NCBI GenBank assembly: GCA_910584665.1
Contig: CAJUBL010000046.1
Coordinates: 1 to 24,084 of the forward strand
DNA length: 24,084 bases
From: an uncultured Muribaculaceae bacterium
Lineage (GTDB): Bacteria > Bacteroidota > Bacteroidia > Bacteroidales > Muribaculaceae
Direction: 5' to 3'
The first letter of the stretch is position 1; every line of letters begins with the position of its first letter. The position numbers were made by a program, and so were the translations under genes. Of this stretch, positions 1 to 7,910 are shown in pieces. The notes below the pieces were generated by a model. It saw nothing but the letters and a program-made list of their open reading frames with translations, did no database searches and was not told the origin of the DNA.

Positions 1-1612
1 GGTAGACCCAGCCGTTGTTCTCACCATAGGCATTCCGGGCCCCGAGACCGCCCGAGGTGGAGTAATCGAAGGGACGGATAAAGTTCCCGGCGGAATCCTT
101 CGGATGGAAGAATGCTGTCGACGGATTATATATATTGCGGTATTTGAAACTGCCGTCAATAAAATACCTGTAGTCAGACTCGAGACCTAATTCCCCTGCA
201 ATCTGAGCCAGACACCACTCGTCATAGGCAGTACCGAGAGTGACCGCTACCGGCTGACGCTTCTCGAAGTGGTGGACCTCAGGATCAGTATCGGCTACAC
301 TGTCTCCTATTGCAGGAAGGTATCCGTGGCTCCAGTAGAAGTCAGTTACCGATCCCCTGGCTGTTCCGACCCATGGACATAGGGATTTTTCGGTGATGCC
401 TTTCTTGCATATCTCGTAGGCATAGGGAAGATCGAAGTCACGTATACCTTTATTGTACAGGTCAATAACTGTTGCTACACCATGGTTTGAGTTCATACGC
501 CGGCTGTCTCCGGTAACCTCAGGGAATGTAGGCATCCAGTCGTTGCCCATCTGTCGGCCCATGCGCAGGAACGATTTTATCATATATGTCTCCTTTTCAG
601 GCTCTATAAGAGCGCGTAACGGATGGACAGCACGGTATGTATCCCATATCCAGTCATCGGTGTAAAACGGAGTGGCATCGGTGTGTATGCTGTTGTCAAA
701 TGCGCTGTAATAGCGGTCACCTTCCTCGGTGATGCAGATCATGCGTTCATATGTGCGGTAAAGCGAGGTATAGAACAGAGTGAGATCATCACGGGCGGCC
801 GAAGTGGCATCAATGAGCCCTAAAGTATTGTTCCATATATCCTTGGCTTGCTGACGGTACTTATTTATATCAAAGTCGGTTATCTCTTTACTGAGATTTA
901 ATCTGGCCTGGTTCTCATCGATGAACGATATTCCATAGCGTATATGCAATGATGTGGTGTTGTCGCTGAAACGAAGCGCGAGAGCTGCATTCCTGCCTTC
1001 GGCCGATGTCTTGCCAGCAGTTCTTTCTCCTTTTTTTATAGCAACTGTTCCGATAGGTTTCTCGAGAGTCTCCATATATACATATACCCTGGTCTCCGGA
1101 GTGATATACTGGTATCCGCTGATGGCATTACCGTCATAATCAAGAGCTCCGTTACGGGTGTTCAATATTATATAAGGAGATCTGACGACATTGTCAAATG
1201 AAATCTCGTAGATGGCGGAACGGTGGGACGGGACGAATCTGGATGTAGCTTCGGCCTCGTCAAAATAACAGTCGTAGCTGTAAGGTGTTATTGTCTCCTG
1301 ATCATAAGTGTAGTCACATACCGGCTTCAGCCCCGACTCCTCACCCTGATAGAAAGACAGGTTGAATGCCGACTTGCCTCGGTGTGAAGTAACTATTACC
1401 GGCAGACCGCAGACTTTCTCTCCGGTGAAATCGGCACGTTCGGGATATACGCGCAGCATACTGTTTGGAAGGTGTACTGTAGGATATGTGGGAACAAGCA
1501 GATGACTTATGTTGCCGATATATGGATTCACATAGTCGACAGGAGTCCCGGCCGCAAAAGTTGCAGACGATGCGGCAAGAAGCATAACGGAGGCTATTGT
1601 TAAATTTTTCAT
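1..1612 (-). CDS. GH92 family alpha-mannosidase, 3' end cut by window edge
   Basis: The frame starts at an ATG (1612-1610) and stays open to the left edge, giving the first 537 residues; GH92 enzymes usually have about 700-780. These are calcium-dependent exo-alpha-mannosidases, usually periplasmic or surface-exposed. A signal peptide (residues 1 to about 20, ending ATFA) is followed by VDYVNPYIGN, the typical start of a mature GH92. Around residues 318-330 lies FYTDDWIWDTYRAVHPL, a family core motif. The visible end reads AYGENNGWVY; Glu531 aligns with the general-acid Glu of characterised GH92 enzymes such as BT3990 (alignment by eye). The downstream Asp base region lies outside the window. 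The gene is divergent from the SusC-like gene and is probably part of the same locus. Family assignment is strong; linkage specificity (alpha-1,2, -1,3 or other) cannot be read from the sequence. Confidence 0.9.
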   Translation of the reverse strand, partial: MKNLTIASVMLLAASSATFAAGTPVDYVNPYIGNISHLLVPTYPTVHLPNSMLRVYPERADFTGEKVCGLPVIVTSHRGKSAFNLSFYQGEESGLKPVCDYTYDQETITPYSYDCYFDEAEATSRFVPSHRSAIYEISFDNVVRSPYIILNTRNGALDYDGNAISGYQYITPETRVYVYMETLEKPIGTVAIKKGERTAGKTSAEGRNAALALRFSDNTTSLHIRYGISFIDENQARLNLSKEITDFDINKYRQQAKDIWNNTLGLIDATSAARDDLTLFYTSLYRTYERMICITEEGDRYYSAFDNSIHTDATPFYTDDWIWDTYRAVHPLRALIEPEKETYMIKSFLRMGRQMGNDWMPTFPEVTGDSRRMNSNHGVATVIDLYNKGIRDFDLPYAYEICKKGITEKSLCPWVGTARGSVTDFYWSHGYLPAIGDSVADTDPEVHHFEKRQPVAVTLGTAYDEWCLAQIAGELGLESDYRYFIDGSFKYRNIYNPSTAFFHPKDSAGNFIRPFDYSTSGGLGARNAYGENNGWVY

Positions 1613-1632
1613 GTTACGGTATTATTTTTTCA

Positions 1633-1640
1633 CAAAGGTA
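1633..1640 (-). promoter_or_regulatory. Bacteroidales -7 box for the GH92 gene
   Basis: On the minus strand this reads TACCTTTG, matching TAnnTTTG. Transcription would begin near 1626-1629, leaving a leader of only about 15 nt before the ATG at 1612. No clear TTTG -33 element is present at the expected distance, so this promoter may need an activator. Confidence 0.6.
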
Positions 1641-1642
1641 TG

Positions 1643-1747
1643 TTAATGCCGTTGTGTTTTACCTTAATTTCATATTAATGAGCGGCAGAATAGCTATATT
1701 TAGCCGTTTTTTTATGATTGCCGACTGCTATTAATGTTGAATTAATG
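1643..1747. promoter_or_regulatory. Four TTAATG repeats between divergent promoters, candidate operator
   Basis: TTAATG occurs at 1643-1648, 1675-1680, 1731-1736 and 1742-1747. The last two are 11 bp apart, about one helical turn, and lie just upstream of the SusC-side -7 box at 1768. The array sits between the two divergent -7 boxes. The region is A/T-rich, so chance recurrence is possible. A regulator binding direct repeats here could control both transcripts; no regulator gene for the locus is visible in the window. Confidence 0.35.
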
Positions 1748-1767
1748 TAAAAATTTGGTACCGGGCC

Positions 1768-1775
1768 TACCTTTG
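1768..1775 (+). promoter_or_regulatory. Bacteroidales -7 box for the SusC-led operon
   Basis: TACCTTTG matches TAnnTTTG. Transcription from about 1780 would give a leader of roughly 115 nt before the SusC start at 1898. The leader contains a small hairpin (ACCCG 1837-1841 with CGGGT 1848-1852). No TTTG sits at the usual -33 spacing, as expected for an activated polysaccharide-locus promoter. Confidence 0.6.
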
Positions 1776-1897
1776 CTGAAAAATTTCAAAAACAGACCAG
1801 CCAATGAATCAGAACTAAACTTCATTATCAGAAAAGACCCGCAATGCCGGGTTACCAGATTAATTATTCGGTACCATAAAAAATAGAAAAATCTATC

Positions 1898-4800
1898 ATG
1901 AAAAAAATTCTAATCTTATTATTGTTTGTATTGGGCATGATGCAGGCGATCCATGCCCGGCAAGTAACGGTAACCGGCACAGTCACCGACGCGTCGACCA
2001 GCGAACCGCTGGTAGGTGTGACAGTACTTGCCGTTGATGCCAAAGGGACCCCTCTGAAAGGCGGAGGAGGATCATCCACCGATATCGACGGACACTACAC
2101 GATCAAAATTGACAGCAATGGTTCGCTCCGTTTCTCATATATAGGTATGAGCAACAGTCTTGTCAAAGTCAATGGCCGGTCGGAAATCAACGTTGCCATG
2201 CAGCCGGCCGCCAACATGCTTGATGAGGTTGTGGTCACAGCGCTCGGTATAACCCGCGAGGCACGCAGTCTCAACTATTCGCGACAGTCGGTCGACGCCG
2301 CTGCGATTGCCGACAACAATAACGGTAATCTCGTATCGTCACTGTCCGGTAAGATAGCGGGTGTGTCGATTACCCCTGCCGGCGTAGCCAACGGCAGTTC
2401 CCGTATTGTCATACGTGGAACGAGCTCACTGACAGAGAACTCACAGCCGGTATTTGTTGTCGACGGTATGATTCTCGAGAATAACCCCGGCGACGGTAAT
2501 GTGACTGTTGACGGAGGTGACGGTTCGGTCGATCTGGGAAATCCGGTCTCGGACATCAACCCCGAGGATATAGAAAGCATCGAGATTCTCAAAGGTCCTA
2601 ATGCCGCAGCCCTTTACGGTTCACGTGCCGCCCAGGGAGTCGTACTTATCACCACCAAGAAATCAAACAATTACGGCAGAGCCAGGATCACATACAACGG
2701 CAACTTCCAGTTTGAGAAAATATCCCAGTTCCTTGATTACCAGAATGGATGGGGTACAGGCGAAAACAACTACAAGCTCGACCACAAACTCGCGCTGCCA
2801 CAGAATGGCAACCGCAAGACATCCGATATACCCGATTTCGCCGGATTCAACTCCAGTGCAGGAGCTAAGCTGAGAAGCTGGGGTGCACCCCTCTGGGATC
2901 AGGTTATATATGGTCATGACGGCGAACTCACCACTCACTCGCCGCACCCCGACAATGTGCGGGACTTCTATTCGACAGCCCATCGTTACAGCAATACACT
3001 GACAATTGACGGCGGATCGAAAGAAAACAACTATCGTGTATCATATACACATACCAATGGCAACTCGGTGGTACACGGTATCAATGAAAGCAACCGCGAC
3101 ATTTTCAATGTAAGACTCTACAACACACTGTTCAAGGGAGTGACTCTTGATACCAAAGGCACATATTCATATGAAAAGGTAAAGAACCGCCAGTATACCA
3201 ACGGTTCCAACAAGAACCCCATCTATGCGTTTGTAACTCTTCCACGAGACCTCTCCATACCGGTACTCAAACATTACAAAGACGAGACCGGCAAGGAAAT
3301 GATACCTATCGGCGAACGCGGATTCAATCCGTACTGGAACATCTATGAGAATACCAACGCTGACACACGTCACCGCTTCAGCGGAACCATGCGTCTCGAG
3401 ATAGAGATTCTGCGGGGACTGAAAGCCGTCGGAAAAGCCGGTGTCGATGCATACTGGTGGCAGGGCTCTGAATTCTATAATCCCGGAGCACGCAGTGACC
3501 TCGACGGCGGTATGAAGAACTGGAACAATAACAGCGCGACAACCAACTTTGAAGGTATGCTGATGTATGACAACCGTTTCGGCAAGCTGTCGGTCAATGT
3601 CATGGCCGGTATGAGCCAGTATCAGCGTAACTACGAGAAACGCACCCAGGAGTTGTCAAGCGTACTCATAGGAGGTTTCGACAATATTTCCAATTCTGAT
3701 GAATATCCTGTTGCGACACAGACGAAGTATAAGAAAATAATTCGTTCGGGTTTCGGTTCGCTGTCACTCGGATGGTCCGGGTTCCTGTATCTTGATGTGA
3801 CGGCACGTAACGACTGGTCGTCTACACTCCCGTCCGATAACAATTCGTATTTCTATCCGTCGTTCGGAGGCAGCTTCGTATTTACCGATGCATTCAGAAT
3901 CGATCCTACAGTGCTGTCGTTCGGCAAGCTGCGTGCATCATATGCCTATGCTGGAGCCGATACCGATCCGTATCGTATAAGCCAGTCGTATGGTCTCGGA
4001 TATATATATAACGGATCACCTCTGCAATTGATCAGTTCCACTCTCAACAATGAACAGCTCAAACCCGAGCGCACCAGATCGCTTGAGATCGGAGCCGAAT
4101 TCAAGTTCTTCGGCAATCGTCTCGGCCTTGACGTAAACTATTATAAATCCGACTCATATGATCTTATAACCAGGATAGCGCTCCCATCTTCAAGCGGTTA
4201 TTCATACCGTTATATGAATACCGGTCATATCCGTAACCACGGCTGGGAGGCTGTTCTCACCGGCACACCTGTCGCTACCCGTGATTTTACCTGGAGTGCG
4301 ACTGTGAACTGGTCACTCAACCGTTCCAAAGTAATCAAGGTCGCCGACGGTAATCCGAACGTACAGCTCCGCAAGGTGAGCAACGTGAGCGTGATGCTTG
4401 AGGAAGGTATGCCATACGGTATACTGCGTGGCCGCGAGTGGAAACGCGATGAACAGGGACGTAAGCTTGTCGATGCCAACGGTAAGCCGCTCGTATCGGA
4501 CAATTCGGCATTCCTTGGTAATGCCGAGCCAAAATGGCGTGGCAGTTTCGGAAGCACTCTGCGATACAGGGATTTCTCGCTCAGTTTCCTTTTCGAGGGT
4601 AAATTCGGCGGAGTCCTTTACAGCGGAACATGGAACAGAGCCACAACGGCAGGTGTGGTGGCCGAGTCGGCCGAAGGTCGTGAAAGCTACTACGTCAGCA
4701 ATATAATCTATGGTGAAAGTGACAACTTCCTGACCGGAGGTATAAAGTGGGACGATGCATACTATGAGGACGGCACCAGATGTGAACGTTATGTGAAACC

Positions 4801-5092
4801 CAACAACCGCTATGGCAGCTGGGACGAGCGCAACGTATTCGATGCGTCATATATCAAGCTGAGAGAGGTCTCGATAGGCTACCGCGTTCCGCGTTCATTT
4901 CTCAAGAAACTACGCATCGTACGTGACGCACGCCTGTCGTTCGTAGGCCGTAATCTTGCGATCCTGTACCAGAATACACCCCATGGCATCGACCCGGAGG
5001 CCGCCGCGTCATCAGGTAATGCCCAGGGTATCGAATATGGTTCGTTACCACCCACGGCATCATTCGGTTTTGATATCAACGTGTCATTTTAA
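1898..5092 (+). CDS. SusC-like TonB-dependent outer-membrane transporter
   Basis: This 1064-residue protein imports oligosaccharides across the outer membrane using TonB energy, as a complex with the SusD-like lipoprotein encoded next. It has a signal peptide (1-20, ending AIHA), then a carboxypeptidase-regulatory-like domain (about 23-105). A glycine-rich insertion, GGGGSS, lies at 55-60. Then come DEVVVTALG (109-117) and the plug signature IEILKGPNAAALYGSRAAQG (from about residue 227). The rest is a beta-barrel ending in aromatic SF, as usual for outer-membrane barrels. Length is normal for the SusC/RagA family. The start follows an A-rich leader without a Shine-Dalgarno site, which is normal in this phylum. 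It leads an operon of five genes. The substrate is inferred only from the neighbouring mannan-type enzymes. Confidence 0.95.
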   Translation: MKKILILLLFVLGMMQAIHARQVTVTGTVTDASTSEPLVGVTVLAVDAKGTPLKGGGGSSTDIDGHYTIKIDSNGSLRFSYIGMSNSLVKVNGRSEINVAMQPAANMLDEVVVTALGITREARSLNYSRQSVDAAAIADNNNGNLVSSLSGKIAGVSITPAGVANGSSRIVIRGTSSLTENSQPVFVVDGMILENNPGDGNVTVDGGDGSVDLGNPVSDINPEDIESIEILKGPNAAALYGSRAAQGVVLITTKKSNNYGRARITYNGNFQFEKISQFLDYQNGWGTGENNYKLDHKLALPQNGNRKTSDIPDFAGFNSSAGAKLRSWGAPLWDQVIYGHDGELTTHSPHPDNVRDFYSTAHRYSNTLTIDGGSKENNYRVSYTHTNGNSVVHGINESNRDIFNVRLYNTLFKGVTLDTKGTYSYEKVKNRQYTNGSNKNPIYAFVTLPRDLSIPVLKHYKDETGKEMIPIGERGFNPYWNIYENTNADTRHRFSGTMRLEIEILRGLKAVGKAGVDAYWWQGSEFYNPGARSDLDGGMKNWNNNSATTNFEGMLMYDNRFGKLSVNVMAGMSQYQRNYEKRTQELSSVLIGGFDNISNSDEYPVATQTKYKKIIRSGFGSLSLGWSGFLYLDVTARNDWSSTLPSDNNSYFYPSFGGSFVFTDAFRIDPTVLSFGKLRASYAYAGADTDPYRISQSYGLGYIYNGSPLQLISSTLNNEQLKPERTRSLEIGAEFKFFGNRLGLDVNYYKSDSYDLITRIALPSSSGYSYRYMNTGHIRNHGWEAVLTGTPVATRDFTWSATVNWSLNRSKVIKVADGNPNVQLRKVSNVSVMLEEGMPYGILRGREWKRDEQGRKLVDANGKPLVSDNSAFLGNAEPKWRGSFGSTLRYRDFSLSFLFEGKFGGVLYSGTWNRATTAGVVAESAEGRESYYVSNIIYGESDNFLTGGIKWDDAYYEDGTRCERYVKPNNRYGSWDERNVFDASYIKLREVSIGYRVPRSFLKKLRIVRDARLSFVGRNLAILYQNTPHGIDPEAAASSGNAQGIEYGSLPPTASFGFDINVSF

Positions 5093-5106
5093 TACTCCAG
5101 CTATCT

Positions 5107-6783
5107 ATGAAATTATATAGAAAAATATATTCAGCAATAATCGTCACCATGCTCACGGTGACTACAGGATGCACCGACGGTTTCGAGGCCGCCAACCGTA
5201 ATCCTAACCAGACCGATCAGGTCAATCCCGAGTATCTTTTCAATACGAGTGTATATAATACCCTCAACGTATACTGCGGCAGCATGAAAAAAGTTCTTCT
5301 CGCCAACTATGCGCAATACTATGCAGGTGCTGTAGGAGGCCAGATACAGCGTTATGCCAACCAGGGATCGACCAACGACAGCTATTGGCGCGGAGCCTAC
5401 GAAGCTATGCTGCCGCTGCAGTTCGTAGAAAATAAGCTCGGTGTAAACGGTGAGTATCACAATCGCGTGCTTATAAGCCGTATATGGAAATACTACCTCT
5501 ATTCGCAGGCCGCATCGATATGGGGCCCTATACCTATGTCAGAAGCGCTCTCGGGCAATGCCCACGTACCGTATGACAGCGAGAAAGACATCTATTATGC
5601 TCTTCTCGACGGTCTGAAAGAGTGTGCGGAAAGCATTGACCCCAAGGGAGATGTGTTCATCAAGGATCCTGTTTATCCCGAAGGAAACGGTTTCAGTGAC
5701 CTTGACAAGTGGGTGCGGTTTGCCAACTCGCTGAGATTGCGTCTGGCTGTCAGGATATGCAATGCCGATCCCGTCAAGGCCAAAGAGGTGATAACCGAGC
5801 TGTTGCGCGACGAAAGCCTGCTGATGACATCAAATGATGATAATTGCATGGCTAAGTGGGGTAACAACGTAGGCACCCGCAATTACTTCTATGACTATCT
5901 CGTTGTGAACCGTGAGGCAAACTCGGACAAACTCCACTCAGTGGGCGAGGCTATACTCATGTACACCGCACCTTACCATGATCCGAGGGCAAAAGTATGG
6001 TTTACCGAAGCCGATGTCAGGACCATGCCCGATGACTTCCAGTGGGCTCCTTACTGGGGACAGCCCAAGGTGGCATACCTTCCTGAGGGTGTTACTCTCG
6101 AGGGGGGCAATCCGCACAGCGGCAAGACTGCGGTAGACTATTCACAGCTCAATGACAGATTTATTGCAGAATCATATGCCGAGGTAATTATGAGCTACGC
6201 TGAGGTATGTCTGCTCAAGGCTGAGGCTGTCTACAAGAATCTCGGGAACGGAAGCAAAACTGCCTCGGAATATTACGGGCAGGGCATACGGGCCTCCATG
6301 AGTCAGTATGGTGTGAGCACAGCCGAAGCAGATGCATACATGCAGGTGCCCGGTATCAGATGGAACACACTGACAGACCTCAACGCAAATTCCTATGGAG
6401 AAGACTACTATAAGGACTTTATCGGAATCGTATCGTCAGCTATCACTGCCGAGGAACCCGATCCCGTGTATCGTCAGATAATAATGCAGCAGTATGTGGC
6501 GCTGTTCTATCAGCCTCTTGACGCGTGGACACTTCACCGGCGCAGCCAGGTTCTGGAATTTACGCCCCACCTGCAGCCCGAGACCGGATACGGAGCCATC
6601 AATGCCGGCACGGCCGACAATCCTTATGCTTACGTGCCGGCGCGTCTGGTATATCCCGACAGTGAGCGTATCAACAATCTTGACGAGATGAACAAGGGTA
6701 TAAACCTGCTTGGAGGTAACGGTGATACGATGGGTACGTTGCTGTGGTGGGCTGTCCCTTACAAACTTAATCCTTACCTTTAA
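5107..6783 (+). CDS. SusD/RagB-like glycan-binding lipoprotein
   Basis: This 558-residue surface lipoprotein caps the SusC-like barrel and binds the glycan. The lipobox TTGC puts the lipidated Cys at residue 22. It is followed by TDGFEAANRNPNQTDQVNPEYLFN, typical of the SusD-like_2 branch. The internal segment SYAEVCLLKAEAVYKN belongs to the alpha-helical repeat region of SusD proteins, and the C terminus has the usual LWWAVPY-type end. It starts 14 nt after the SusC stop, so the two are co-translated from one message. Which residues contact sugar cannot be told from the sequence. Confidence 0.93.
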   Translation: MKLYRKIYSAIIVTMLTVTTGCTDGFEAANRNPNQTDQVNPEYLFNTSVYNTLNVYCGSMKKVLLANYAQYYAGAVGGQIQRYANQGSTNDSYWRGAYEAMLPLQFVENKLGVNGEYHNRVLISRIWKYYLYSQAASIWGPIPMSEALSGNAHVPYDSEKDIYYALLDGLKECAESIDPKGDVFIKDPVYPEGNGFSDLDKWVRFANSLRLRLAVRICNADPVKAKEVITELLRDESLLMTSNDDNCMAKWGNNVGTRNYFYDYLVVNREANSDKLHSVGEAILMYTAPYHDPRAKVWFTEADVRTMPDDFQWAPYWGQPKVAYLPEGVTLEGGNPHSGKTAVDYSQLNDRFIAESYAEVIMSYAEVCLLKAEAVYKNLGNGSKTASEYYGQGIRASMSQYGVSTAEADAYMQVPGIRWNTLTDLNANSYGEDYYKDFIGIVSSAITAEEPDPVYRQIIMQQYVALFYQPLDAWTLHRRSQVLEFTPHLQPETGYGAINAGTADNPYAYVPARLVYPDSERINNLDEMNKGINLLGGNGDTMGTLLWWAVPYKLNPYL

Positions 6784-6797
6784 TTATTTACACGACT

Positions 6798-7907
6798 ATG
6801 AGACTTAACAACATATTGCTTTATATTCAGGTTTTCGGCATTCTTTGCATTTCTACCGGCTGTGAACAGGATGAATGTCCCCCACCCGACAAGGACAAGT
6901 ATGTCTATGATATTCCCCAGACCGACCTTGACCGCGATGTCGTGACCGGAGCCTATTACACCAATATCACATCGTCATCGACATGGAGAAAATCAGGTAA
7001 GCCCATATACTCCGGAACTCCCGTGCTGGGCGAGTATCTGTCAGCCGATCCCGGTGTGATTGAAAAGCAGCTGAAATATGCCGACGAAGCCGCACTGGAT
7101 TTCTTCGTTTTCACATATGATGCGGCTTCAGCCGATAAAAAGCTTATCGAGAATTTCATAAATGCGCGCACCGGTATCGGTGCCAAGGTGAAATTCATAA
7201 TCAATTATAACACCAAGCATCTTAAGGTATCCAATAGTTCACCGTTACAGGATGAGGCAAATATGACAAAACTCAAGGACGAATTTTCAAAAAATATCGT
7301 TCCGATATTTGCCGACGAAGCTTACTATAAGTTTGCCGACGGAACCCCGCTCCTCATGATCACGCCCTCCAACCTTTCATCGTCAGCGACCTCAAGTATA
7401 AATTATTCACTCGTCCTGCCCGAACTTCGCGAACATATCGGGAACGGGGGATACAAACCCTATATAATAGGTGAGTTTACTACCGGATGGGCTGCTCCGG
7501 TCAATTATGCCGACCACCAGATTGCTCCCTTTGACGGTGTGACGCTCAACGACTGGAAGACCAATGTATATGACCGCTATTACGCTTTTTTCAGTTTCAT
7601 AGATCTTAACTGGACCAACTGGCGCAATACAATACAGTCGTCGGATACGGATTTTATTCCCTGTGTGTTCCCCTCTTATGACGACAGAAAAAACTCGTCA
7701 TCGAGCTATTACTATCAGTTTGGCATTGATGGTGATACAAAGGATTACATCGACTTCTGCAATGTGGCGAAGCGTAATCTCGGCAAACGGGATGTCGTGC
7801 TTGTCAACTCGTGGAACAATTACCAGAAAGGCACCGCTCTGGAGCCGACCGAAGAGAATGGCGGCAGGTATCTGGCTGTGACGCGCGAACAGTTCAAACT
7901 GAAGTAA
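6798..7907 (+). CDS. Lipoprotein with GH99/WbsX-like (beta/alpha)8 domain
   Basis: This 369-residue lipoprotein has lipobox ISTGC with lipidated Cys22, followed by EQDE; acidic residues right after the Cys fit surface export in Bacteroidota. The mature part opens with VVTGAYYTNI and contains DPGVIEKQLKYADEAALDFFVFTYD. It ends with VVLVNSWNNYQKGTALEPTEENGG. This pattern is typical of the GH99/GH71-like and WbsX-like (PF14307) superfamily. GH99 members are endo-alpha-1,2-mannosidases or mannanases, so endo-cleavage of mannan at the cell surface is a reasonable inference. I cannot identify the catalytic carboxylates by eye, and the family also includes uncharacterised LPS-associated proteins. 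It lies 14 nt after the SusD stop and 3 nt before the next gene, clearly in the operon. Confidence 0.75.
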   Translation: MRLNNILLYIQVFGILCISTGCEQDECPPPDKDKYVYDIPQTDLDRDVVTGAYYTNITSSSTWRKSGKPIYSGTPVLGEYLSADPGVIEKQLKYADEAALDFFVFTYDAASADKKLIENFINARTGIGAKVKFIINYNTKHLKVSNSSPLQDEANMTKLKDEFSKNIVPIFADEAYYKFADGTPLLMITPSNLSSSATSSINYSLVLPELREHIGNGGYKPYIIGEFTTGWAAPVNYADHQIAPFDGVTLNDWKTNVYDRYYAFFSFIDLNWTNWRNTIQSSDTDFIPCVFPSYDDRKNSSSSYYYQFGIDGDTKDYIDFCNVAKRNLGKRDVVLVNSWNNYQKGTALEPTEENGGRYLAVTREQFKLK

Positions 7908-7910
7908 ATC

